From positions 1,601-6,983 of the forward strand of contig JAKAWM010000151.1 in the NCBI GenBank assembly GCA_021827285.1: a stretch of 5,383 nucleotides of DNA, read 5' to 3'. Positions within the stretch are counted from its first letter, which is position 1. The number at the start of each line of letters is the position of its first letter. Both the position numbers and the translations under genes were made by a program. The DNA comes from Actinomycetes bacterium. Lineage in GTDB: Bacteria; Actinomycetota; Acidimicrobiia; Acidimicrobiales; Palsa-688. This document shows, one piece after another, positions 1-5,212 of this stretch. The notes beneath the pieces are model-generated. The model was given only the letters and a program-made list of their open reading frames with translations, was not told where the DNA came from and made no database searches.

Positions 1-36
1 GTAGGGCGGTACGTAGGGCAGGCTGTAGGGCGCGGG
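1..36 (-). repeat. 12-bp tandem repeat coding for a Pro-Tyr tetrapeptide
   Basis: Three consecutive 12-base units each begin GTAGGGC on the plus strand (1-7, 13-19, 25-31); the last five bases of each unit vary. Read on the minus strand in the frame of the partial gene, every unit gives a Pro-Tyr pair plus two variable residues (PAPY, SLPY, VPPY). The period is a multiple of three, as expected for a repeat expanding inside a coding region. The array may continue past the left edge. Confidence 0.75.
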
Positions 37-96
37 AGGAGGGCCAGCTGGTCCGCTTGGCCAAGCGCCTTGCCCGCTCGTGTCCTGATCGCTCAT
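1..96 (-). CDS. N-terminus of a Pro/Tyr-rich protein, truncated by the window edge
   Basis: An ATG at 96-94 opens a frame that stays open for 32 codons to the left edge. It is preceded by a strong Shine-Dalgarno sequence, GGGAGG at 107-102, 5 nt from the start. The peptide begins MSDQDTSGQGAWP and continues into a segment rich in Pro, Gly, Ala and Tyr, ending PAPYSLPYVPPY. Such low-complexity Pro/Tyr N-termini are common as cytoplasmic tails of actinobacterial membrane proteins, which place the folded or membrane part after the tail. That part lies outside the window, so the family cannot be named. The excellent ribosome binding site and the in-frame 12-bp repeat (1-36) support real coding. 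The gene is divergent from the lipoprotein gene and shares a 190-bp intergenic region with it. Confidence 0.7.
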   Translation of the reverse strand, partial: MSDQDTSGQGAWPSGPAGPPPAPYSLPYVPPY

Positions 97-141
97 GGGT
101 ACCTCCCGTTCTACTCACTAAGTCGTCGTTTCCTGGTACCC
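97..141 (-). promoter_or_regulatory. Inverted repeat overlapping the left gene's ribosome binding site
   Basis: GGGTACC at 97-103 and GGTACCC at 135-141 are perfect 7-base inverted copies separated by 31 bases. The inner arm sits between the start codon (96) and the Shine-Dalgarno sequence (107-102), overlapping the latter by two bases. Folded in the minus-strand transcript, the pair could limit ribosome access; as DNA it could be a two-site operator. Seven bases with a long spacer can also occur by chance, and no further pairing extends the arms. Confidence 0.25.
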
Positions 142-258
142 AGTAAAGGCACGCTTCCTGTGAGCTGCCTGAACCGGTGCTGAGACCTGCCAGAAGCCCC
201 ATGAGCGCGCTAAGCCAAACCCCCTGTCACTGACCTCCGCGACCGCAACCGTTACCCC

Positions 259-264
259 TATGAT
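259..264 (+). promoter_or_regulatory. Candidate -10 box for the lipoprotein-methyltransferase operon
   Basis: TATGAT differs from the TATAAT consensus at one position. It would place a transcript start near 270, just ahead of the AGGA at 277-280 and the ATG at 287. No good -35 hexamer lies 16-19 bases upstream; the nearest resemblance, CTGACC at 230-235, is too far away. The hexamer contains the ATG at 260, so if this is the promoter, that ATG cannot be the start codon. Confidence 0.3.
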
Positions 265-276
265 TGCGCCACGACC

Positions 277-280
277 AGGA
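277..280 (+). promoter_or_regulatory. Ribosome binding site that favours the start at 287
   Basis: AGGA stands 6 nt before ATG 287. The earlier in-frame ATG at 260 is preceded by a pyrimidine-rich stretch with no Shine-Dalgarno match. A GTG at 317, with AGGCGG 5 nt upstream (306-311), is the other credible start and would give a more compact 27-residue signal peptide. Confidence 0.45.
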
Positions 281-286
281 ACGCAC

Positions 287-1054
287 ATGGTGCCTTCGTC
301 TAGCCAGGCGGCCGTCGTGAGCCGGACGGCGACCCGGCCAAGAGCGAGGTGGCTGAGGGCGGCTATCCCAGGTATCGCGGTGGTCGCCGCAGGGTGCGGG
401 GGCGGTCACAGCAGCGCTCAGTCTACGTCGCCTCCTTCGACCCCGGCTCACTCCGCCCCAGCTGGCTCTGCTCTCGCGTCGACCGGCACCTCGTGCAACT
501 ACCCGTCCAAGTTCTCCAATGTTTCAGGCACGCCCAAGGTGGCAGAGCCGCCATCTCTGGTATCGGTAAGCCTGGCACCACAGAAGACCGGGCTCCTCGT
601 CACTTACACTTTTGGCAAGCCTTTGGAGCTGGCTCCCGAAGGGGTGTACTTCTCTTGGACCGTGTACATCTTTCGCCACCGCAGCGACGCCAGCCATTAC
701 AACAGCGGCGTGAGCCTTCAGATCCAGGACCGCGGCGCCGGCTGGGAGCCGTCGGGCTGGACTGTCCTGGTCGGTAGCCCCAACGGCAACGCCACGGTGG
801 CAGGCGGTATTTCTACGGACTCGAAGCTCGACCAGATCCAGATGCTCTTCCCCTCCGGCAAGATTGACCTCAGGCCGCCTTTTTACTGGTTCGCCAGCGA
901 AGAGGTCTACCGGGCGTACATGCCTGAAAAAAGCAAGTCAGACCCGCAAAACTATTATGTCAATGGGGCGCTCACGACGGACTGTCCGGGCGGCGTGAGG
1001 CACGACCCTCAAAGTCTCCCCAACCTGTCGCGGCTTCTTTTCGCCGCTCGGTAG
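287..1054 (+). CDS. Secreted lipoprotein of unknown function
   Basis: The 255-residue product begins with an Arg-rich n-region (RTATRPRARW), a short hydrophobic stretch (IPGIAVVAAG) and a lipobox-like AAGC with the acylated Cys at residue 37. This is a lipoprotein (SPase II) export signal, so the mature protein should be anchored on the outer face of the membrane. A Gly/Ser/Thr/Pro-rich tether follows (about 38-68). The rest, about 70-255, is rich in alternating hydrophobic residues and Trp/Tyr/Phe, suggesting a beta-rich extracellular domain. Cys 70 and Cys 233 bracket this domain and could form a disulfide. I recognise no catalytic motif and no named family. ATG 287 is chosen for its AGGA site; ATG 260 or GTG 317 would change only the extreme N-terminus. 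The stop (TAG) is 6 bp before the methyltransferase start, so the two are probably co-transcribed. A sensor, binding or cell-wall role is possible but unsupported. Confidence 0.85.
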   Translation: MVPSSSQAAVVSRTATRPRARWLRAAIPGIAVVAAGCGGGHSSAQSTSPPSTPAHSAPAGSALASTGTSCNYPSKFSNVSGTPKVAEPPSLVSVSLAPQKTGLLVTYTFGKPLELAPEGVYFSWTVYIFRHRSDASHYNSGVSLQIQDRGAGWEPSGWTVLVGSPNGNATVAGGISTDSKLDQIQMLFPSGKIDLRPPFYWFASEEVYRAYMPEKSKSDPQNYYVNGALTTDCPGGVRHDPQSLPNLSRLLFAAR

Positions 1055-1060
1055 AGGTCC

Positions 1061-1768
1061 GTGAAAACAAGAGGAGCCCGGGCATACTGGGACGGCGCGG
1101 CCCAGAGTGCAGCGGCTTGGTACGTGTCTACAGGCCATGAGCACGAAACCGAAGAGTTTTTCCAGCAGGGCGCGGCCGAGACAGACACCTTTTTGTCGTT
1201 CTGCAGGGTTGTGCCTAGCCCAGACGCCAGCGTTCTCGAAGTGGGCTGTGGCGTCGGCCGCATGACTCGCCGGCTGGCCCAGCTGTTCGGCAAAGTGATC
1301 GCGCTCGACATAAGCGAGGAGATGTTGCGACGCTGCCGCGACAACCTCTCGTCATTTGGCAATGTCGAGTACAGGCTGGTCGAAGGGGACGGCACCCTGG
1401 GCGGTCTCGGGGAGGGCGCAGTCGATGTGGTCTTTTCCTATGTCACTTTCCAACATGTCCCTACCGCGCTGGCCCAGTTGCGTTACTTCGAGAACTGCGC
1501 CCGTGCCCTGCGCCCCGGGGGCAAAATGGCTGTCCAGATCCGCTCTTCTTCAATGGGGGCCGCCCTACTGACGTACGCCGGCAACCTTGCCCACCTCCTG
1601 CACGGCCGGCGAACGCTCAGCCGGTCTTGGCGGGGGGCCCGGGTAAAGGCGAGCTTGGTAACCTCGGCACTACACGCCCAAGGCGTAGACGCCACGGTCT
1701 TGATCTGGCCACATCACCCCAGGTGGAGCCCCGCTCACTGCTGGGTCGTCGGGACCAAGAAGCCGTAG
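1061..1768 (+). CDS. Class I SAM-dependent methyltransferase
   Basis: The 235-residue protein has a Rossmann-type methyltransferase core that should transfer a methyl group from S-adenosylmethionine. Motif I is VLEVGCGVG at 58-66 (SAM-binding glycine loop). The acidic residue at the end of strand 2, expected to bind the ribose, is D83 in ALDIS. An acidic VEGDG is at 107-111, a post-II strand VDVVFSYVTFQHV at 121-133, and the post-III element ALRPGG at 149-154. The N-terminal YW-x10-WYVSTG and EEFF segments (9-34) resemble the lead-in of many stand-alone bacterial methyltransferases, so the protein looks complete and the GTG start at 1061 is credible; AGAGG lies just upstream at a short spacing. 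The C-terminal part (165-235) is Arg/Trp-rich, probably substrate-specific, and gives no clue to the acceptor. It follows the lipoprotein gene by 6 bp. Small molecule, lipid or polyketide-like acceptors are all possible; the methyltransferase assignment is firm, the substrate unknown. Confidence 0.9.
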   Translation: MKTRGARAYWDGAAQSAAAWYVSTGHEHETEEFFQQGAAETDTFLSFCRVVPSPDASVLEVGCGVGRMTRRLAQLFGKVIALDISEEMLRRCRDNLSSFGNVEYRLVEGDGTLGGLGEGAVDVVFSYVTFQHVPTALAQLRYFENCARALRPGGKMAVQIRSSSMGAALLTYAGNLAHLLHGRRTLSRSWRGARVKASLVTSALHAQGVDATVLIWPHHPRWSPAHCWVVGTKKP

Positions 1769-1779
1769 CGTCGTGACGC
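1768..1779. terminator. Short hairpin in the convergent gap (weak terminator candidate)
   Basis: GCGTC (1768-1772) and GACGC (1775-1779) form a perfect inverted repeat with a 2-nt loop, or a 4-bp stem with a 4-nt loop. It fills the 13-bp gap between the convergent stop codons of the methyltransferase and malic enzyme genes, where a bidirectional terminator would be expected. There is no T-run on either side and the stem is short, so function is doubtful. Confidence 0.2.
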
Positions 1780-1781
1780 GC

Positions 1782-3464
1782 CTAGCAGGGGCCGTAGGCG
1801 CCATAGCACGGTTCCCACATCGCACTGGCCACGTCGGCTTCCAACTGCTCGTCACTGGCTCTGCGGCCTACCCCCTGGTCGCGCGCTTCCCGGGCGACCG
1901 CCACCGCGACCCGGTACGAGATGGTGCGGAGGTCGGCCAGGGCCGGGTACAAAGCCCCCCCTGCCAACCGGGCGGGCGCGACGGCGGACGCGAGCTCGGA
2001 AGCGGCCACCAAGAACATCTCGTCGGTCACCTCACGGGCACGGGCCACAACCGCTCCCAGGCCAATCCCAGGGAAAACAAATACGTTGTTGGCCTGGCCG
2101 ACGAGCTTCGCGTCCCCGTCGCGCAGTGCCACCGGCGCAAAGGGGCTACCCGTTGCCACCAGGGCGCGGCCCTCGCTCCAGGCCAGAACGTCTTCAGGGG
2201 TCGCTTCTGCGTTGGCCGTAGGGTTGGACAGCGGCATGATCACGGGCATATCCACGCGGGCCGCCATTTGCCTTACGGCTGTTTCGCTGAAAGCGCCCGG
2301 GATGGCGCACGTGCCAATTAGGACGGTCGGAGAGACGTGACGCACGACATCTTCCAGCCCGTAGCTTCGCTCGGCGCTGAAACCGTAGCCGGACATCACA
2401 TCGTCAGAGAGTGCAAACGGTTGCTTGTCGGGCTCCAAGCTCTCCCGCCCCTCGAAGACGAGCCCCCTAGAATCAACCATTATCACCGCCCTCGCGGCGC
2501 CCTCCTCGCTCGCTCCGTCCTTGCGCATGGCCGCCCGCACCAGCCGGGCTATACCGATCCCGGCCGCCCCCGCCCCCAAAAGAACCACTCGCTGGTCCGA
2601 GAGCCTCCCCCGGGTAAGGCCGAGCGCGGCGGTTATGCCCGCCAGGACAACGGCGGCCGTACCTTGAATGTCGTCATTGAAGCTGGCCAGGCGGTGCCGG
2701 TAGCGGTCCAGCAGCCTGATGGCATTGTGCTGCTTGAAGTCCTCCCACTGCAGCACCGCATGGGGGTATACATCGGTGACCGCCTCGACAAAGGCTTCAA
2801 CAAAGGCATCGTAGGCACTACCCCGTAGGCGCGGCTTGGGGTACCCGAGGTAGAGAGGGTCGTTGAGCAGCGCCTCGTTGTCGGTGCCGCAGTCCAGGGA
2901 GACGGGCAGGGTCAGGTTCGGGTGGACCCCGGCTCCAGCCGTGTAGAGCGCAAGCTTGCCTATGGGTATGCCCATCCCGCCGGCGCCCTGGTCGCCCAGC
3001 CCGAGGATGCGCTCGTTATCCGTGACCACTATGAGCCTGACATCGGAGCGCCCACTGTTGCGCAATAGTTCCGGGATCCTGTCGATGTCTTCGGGGGTGA
3101 CCCAGACGCCGCTCGGGCGCCGCACCACATGGCTGAACTCCCGGCAGGCCCGCCCCACAGTAGGGGTGTAAACGATGGGTGCGAGCTCCTCCAGGTGATC
3201 GACCAAAAGCCGGTAGTAAAGGGCCTCGTTGCGGTCGCACAACGCGGCCAACCCGATATACCTTTCGAGGTCGTCGGGCTTGCGGCGCAGGTGCTCGAGC
3301 TCCAGGTTGACCTGCTCCTCAATGGTGGCGACGCGCCAGGGCAGAAGACCTCGGAGGCCTAGCGCCTCCCGTTCCTCGTCGCTGAAGGCTATGTCTTTGT
3401 TGAGTTGCGACTGAGCCAGCAGGTCCTTGCCCCGCGGTAACCCTGGAGCAGCGCTTTGAATCAT
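1782..3464 (-). CDS. maeA: Malic enzyme (malate dehydrogenase, decarboxylating), MaeA type
   Basis: This cytoplasmic enzyme oxidatively decarboxylates L-malate to pyruvate and CO2, reducing NAD(P)+. At 560 residues it matches the long MaeA/eukaryotic-like class (about 540-570). Residues equivalent to the known active site are all present: Tyr99 in VYTPTVG, Arg152 in ERILGLGDQG, Lys170 in PIGKLALYTAG, Glu241-Asp242 in LQWEDF, and Asp264-Asp265 in FNDDIQGTA, the family signature. The nucleotide-binding fold starts at LLGAGAAGIG (295-304), and the second strand ends in MVDSRGL. PLSNPT (411-416), ATGSPF (437-442) and NNVFVFPGIGLG (459-470) complete the domain. The ATG at 3464 is preferred because GAGG lies 6 nt upstream; an in-frame TTG at 3518 would add 18 unconserved-looking residues. 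Lys347 sits where NADP-using malic enzymes carry a specificity lysine, so despite the MaeA-like class NADP use is possible. The transporter gene lies upstream on the same strand across 143 bp. Confidence 0.96.
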   Translation of the reverse strand: MIQSAAPGLPRGKDLLAQSQLNKDIAFSDEEREALGLRGLLPWRVATIEEQVNLELEHLRRKPDDLERYIGLAALCDRNEALYYRLLVDHLEELAPIVYTPTVGRACREFSHVVRRPSGVWVTPEDIDRIPELLRNSGRSDVRLIVVTDNERILGLGDQGAGGMGIPIGKLALYTAGAGVHPNLTLPVSLDCGTDNEALLNDPLYLGYPKPRLRGSAYDAFVEAFVEAVTDVYPHAVLQWEDFKQHNAIRLLDRYRHRLASFNDDIQGTAAVVLAGITAALGLTRGRLSDQRVVLLGAGAAGIGIARLVRAAMRKDGASEEGAARAVIMVDSRGLVFEGRESLEPDKQPFALSDDVMSGYGFSAERSYGLEDVVRHVSPTVLIGTCAIPGAFSETAVRQMAARVDMPVIMPLSNPTANAEATPEDVLAWSEGRALVATGSPFAPVALRDGDAKLVGQANNVFVFPGIGLGAVVARAREVTDEMFLVAASELASAVAPARLAGGALYPALADLRTISYRVAVAVAREARDQGVGRRASDEQLEADVASAMWEPCYGAYGPC

Positions 3465-3607
3465 GCCCTTCCTCATTTCGGGATGGGAAGCCTCTGCCAC
3501 CGGAGTACCAGTTGCCAACCGGCCACGGCTAGGGCCGGAGTGCCCTCCTTGCCAGTCGAAGGTGAGAGACCGGGGGCCCGGCCAGCTCTAAGGCTGACCA
3601 GCGCCCT
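3465..3607 (-). other. Spacer between the transporter and malic enzyme genes
   Basis: This 143-bp stretch contains two GC-only inverted repeats. CCGGCC (3519-3524) and GGCCGG (3533-3538) can form a 6-bp stem with an 8-nt loop; CCGGG/CCCGG within 3570-3581 has only a 2-nt loop. Neither is followed by a T-run on the minus strand, so intrinsic termination is not evident. A TTGGCA (3518-3513, minus) resembles a -35 box, but no -10 box lies at the right distance. Whether the malic enzyme gene has its own promoter here or is read through from the transporter gene cannot be decided. Confidence 0.4.
3467..3474 (-). promoter_or_regulatory. Ribosome binding site setting the malic enzyme start
   Basis: Read on the minus strand this is GAGGAAGG, placed directly before ATG 3464, with the GAGG core 6 nt from the start codon. 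Neither the upstream in-frame ATG at 3476 nor the TTG at 3518 has a comparable site. Confidence 0.65.
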
Positions 3608-4894
3608 TCAGTGCCTTTCCAAAGCAGCCCGCGGTGTCCCCAGGGCGATCACTAACCCGGCAACGACGAATGAGCCAGCCATCAGGGCAAAGGCCGCTGG
3701 GAAGCCAGCGGCATCGATCACCCAGCCGACCGCCGCAGTCCAGAGCGAACCCACCCCATAGGCGATGGCAAAAAAGGCGCCGAAGGCCGCCCGGGCGGCA
3801 CCCTGGTCGGTCAGGTCTGAGAAGACCGCCTGCAGGAGCGGAGATTCAGCGTACGCGAGCAACCCTACAGTGATGCCGAAACCCGCCAGAAGAGCCAAGT
3901 TGCGACCGGCGTAGCCGAAGGCAACCAGGGCGACGGCCCCAGCGGCATAAGTGACAATGAGGGTGCGCCTCCGCCCGAAGCGGTCCGCCAGATGCCCCCC
4001 GACCAGCGGCCCGGCCACGCTGGCGGCCATGACCAGCGTAAAAAGCACCCCAACGGTGATTACCGGCAGGTGAAGACCGGAGCGCAAGTCGGCGGGGATG
4101 TAAGTGCTGAGGGTGCCCAGCCCGCGCCCACCAGCGGCAATAGTGGAAGCGGTCAGGACGGCGATCACCGGGCGCCGGGAAAGCAGTTGGCGCACCGACA
4201 CGGCCTCGCCCTGCGCGGCCGGTTTGGCCGGCCCCGGAGCCTCGGAGGGCAGGCCGGCGCCCATCAGCAGTGCTCCTGCCCCCAAGGCGACCGACAGCGC
4301 CACCAACGCCCAGCGCCATCCAGCAGCGGCGATAACTGCCGAAACGAGCAGAGGGACGGTTACGGTACCCAGGCTCCCTCCCGCAGTATGCCAGCTGAGC
4401 ACCGTCGCCCGCCGGGCAGGGAAACGCTCGGACAGGTAGGCGGAGCCGACCGGGTGCTGGGGCCAGCTCACTACCGCGCCCAGGACCCGGGCCCAGGCAA
4501 AAAGGGCGAAGCCCGGGGCGGCCGCCCCGAGCAGGGCCGAGACCGCCATACCAGCGTTCTGGGCCGACAGCACCAGGCGCGCCCGTGCTCGCCCCAGAAA
4601 CCCGGCGGCACCCTGCAGCAGCCCGCCGACCACGCCAGCGCCAGTGAGCACCACCCCCAAGAGGGCATACGACAGGTGAAAACTGCTGACCACGAACGGG
4701 TACACCACCGCCAAGCCAGCGACGTAGAAATGTTGGACGGCGTGGCCCGCCGTCATGACCGCCAGCGCCCGAGTATCTCCAGGGTGCTGCAGGAGGCCCG
4801 GCCTGTGCCGGGTACTACCGTCTCCGTCCGGGTGCTCAGGTGCCGCACCGGTCCTGTCCGGGTGGGCAGGTGCGGCACCAGCTCTTTCGCCCAT
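3608..4894 (-). CDS. Major facilitator superfamily (MFS) transporter, 12 TM
   Basis: The 428-residue integral membrane protein has about twelve hydrophobic segments in two six-helix halves, split by a Pro/Ala/Gln-rich cytoplasmic loop (about 215-240). The MFS loop motif GGHLADRFGRRR (299-310) follows helix 8; the matching motif in the first half is degraded to FLGRARARLVL (99-109). The segment HPVGSAYLSERFPARRAT (147-164) and the following GGSLGTV are typical of MFS-1 efflux-type members, and the opening HAVQHFYVAG recalls the fosmidomycin-resistance-like branch. Export driven by the proton gradient is likely for the family, but the substrate cannot be inferred. Residues 1-41 form a hydrophilic tail with a 10-residue repeat. 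ATG 4894 has a modest GGAAG 9 nt upstream. An upstream GTG at 4990, with AGGG 5 nt before it, would add 32 residues; I disfavour it because the DNA repeat upstream of 4894 is out of phase with codons. No regulator gene is adjacent. Confidence 0.93.
   Translation of the reverse strand: MGERAGAAPAHPDRTGAAPEHPDGDGSTRHRPGLLQHPGDTRALAVMTAGHAVQHFYVAGLAVVYPFVVSSFHLSYALLGVVLTGAGVVGGLLQGAAGFLGRARARLVLSAQNAGMAVSALLGAAAPGFALFAWARVLGAVVSWPQHPVGSAYLSERFPARRATVLSWHTAGGSLGTVTVPLLVSAVIAAAGWRWALVALSVALGAGALLMGAGLPSEAPGPAKPAAQGEAVSVRQLLSRRPVIAVLTASTIAAGGRGLGTLSTYIPADLRSGLHLPVITVGVLFTLVMAASVAGPLVGGHLADRFGRRRTLIVTYAAGAVALVAFGYAGRNLALLAGFGITVGLLAYAESPLLQAVFSDLTDQGAARAAFGAFFAIAYGVGSLWTAAVGWVIDAAGFPAAFALMAGSFVVAGLVIALGTPRAALERH
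4826..4880 (-). repeat. 30-bp tandem repeat in the transporter's N-terminal tail
   Basis: Positions 4826-4850 and 4856-4880 match at 21 of 25 bases at a period of exactly 30 bp. Weaker similarity extends to both sides. Translated, this gives a decapeptide repeat: GERAGAAPAHP, then DRTGAAPEHP, then a decayed DGDGSTRHRP. It lies before the first membrane helix, in a tail that should be flexible and cytoplasmic. Confidence 0.65.
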
Positions 4895-4900
4895 TGGGCA

Positions 4901-4958
4901 ATTCTTCCAGGTGGTGTGCCAAGGGCGCAGCTCTTCTAGGTGGCGTGCCAAGGGTGCG
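4901..4958 (-). repeat. 29-bp tandem repeat just upstream of the transporter start
   Basis: Positions 4901-4929 and 4930-4958 match at 23 of 29 bases. The unit includes CTTC(C/T)AGGTGG and GTGCCAAGGG on the plus strand. The period is not a multiple of three, so the same sequence falls in different reading frames in its two copies (HLEEL in one frame, then in another). This suggests the tract is untranslated leader rather than coding. CAGCTCTT is shared with the neighbouring 30-bp repeat, so the two arrays may have a common origin. Confidence 0.6.
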
Positions 4959-4992
4959 GCCGAGCCGTCGGGCAACCGGGGTCGGGGCACCT

Positions 4993-5012
4993 GAGCCCTG
5001 CCGGCCGGGCTC
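4993..5012 (-). terminator. GC-rich hairpin between the hydrophobic protein and transporter genes
   Basis: GAGCCC (4993-4998) and GGGCTC (5007-5012) form a 6-bp stem with an 8-nt loop that itself contains GCCGGC. It lies 39 bp past the stop of the hydrophobic protein gene and ahead of the transporter gene. No T-run follows on the minus strand, so it may be a weak attenuator or no element at all. The perfect palindrome CGGGCGCCCG (5027-5036), nearer the stop codon, is another unexplained symmetric site. Confidence 0.25.
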
Positions 5013-5050
5013 CTGAGCCTTAATATCGGGCGCCCGGGTCTTTTCGCTCC

Positions 5051-5212
5051 CTACCAGTAGTACCAACGTCGCGGCCCGCTTCCGACGCGGAAGCCAAAAC
5101 CAGCTAACCAGAACAACAGGAAGACTGCGGCCATAATCCAAAGGAAATGGACAGCAAAACCCAAGCCGAAAAATAGAAAGACCAGTAATAGGAAGAACAG
5201 GATAAATGCCAT
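5051..5212 (-). CDS. Small hydrophobic membrane protein (53 residues)
   Basis: The protein is almost entirely hydrophobic. A first segment at about 2-21 is Phe/Leu-rich; after a short VHFLW link, a second segment spans about 23-41. A basic aromatic tail, RVGSGPRRWYYW, closes the protein. This layout matches short 'hydrophobic protein' entries that I recall from many actinobacteria, about 50-60 residues and often ending RRWYRW. Their role is not known to me; some related two-helix mini-proteins are linked to envelope stress. Two membrane passes are likely. The start at ATG 5212 is secure because GGAAGGAG lies 6 nt upstream; the longer open frame from 5377 would add 55 polar, non-conserved-looking residues and is upstream DNA. 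The stop is TAG. The transporter gene follows on the same strand after 156 bp that hold a repeat tract and a hairpin, so a shared transcript is uncertain. Confidence 0.82.
   Translation of the reverse strand: MAFILFFLLLVFLFFGLGFAVHFLWIMAAVFLLFWLAGFGFRVGSGPRRWYYW

Larger units (their letters stand above)
97..286. other. Divergent intergenic region
   Basis: This spacer lies between two genes transcribed away from each other, so it must hold promoters for both the truncated minus-strand gene and the lipoprotein-methyltransferase pair. Visible elements are the GGGAGG ribosome binding site for the left gene (107-102), an inverted repeat GGGTACC (97-103) / GGTACCC (135-141), a TATGAT -10-like hexamer (259-264) and the AGGA of the lipoprotein gene (277-280). 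I see no convincing -35 box at normal spacing on either strand, and no small ORF with a good ribosome binding site. Confidence 0.6.

Noticed and set aside
349..777. Plus-strand frame of 142 codons inside the lipoprotein gene
   Set aside because: It overlaps the lipoprotein in another frame, is Arg/Pro-rich without a domain, and lacks the coherent signal peptide plus domain layout seen in the chosen frame.
1773..2828. Plus-strand open frames (1773-2321, 1921-2340, 2337-2828) opposite the malic enzyme
   Set aside because: They lie antisense to a strongly conserved enzyme, have no recognisable domain, and their composition mirrors the opposite coding strand.
3465..3518. Malic enzyme start at the TTG 3518
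   Set aside because: TTG is a rare start, and the 18 added residues lie upstream of the strong GAGGAAGG site that serves ATG 3464. The shorter product already has the full family length.
3992..4939. Long plus-strand open frame (315 codons) opposite the transporter gene
   Set aside because: The translation is low-complexity and rich in Arg, Gly, Gln and His with no hydrophobic core, as expected opposite a GC-rich gene. The opposite strand encodes a clear 12-TM transporter.
1782..5212. A malate export/import and decarboxylation system formed by the transporter and malic enzyme
   Set aside because: Only gene order supports it. The transporter carries no recognisable dicarboxylate-specific signature, and the 143-bp spacer leaves co-transcription open.
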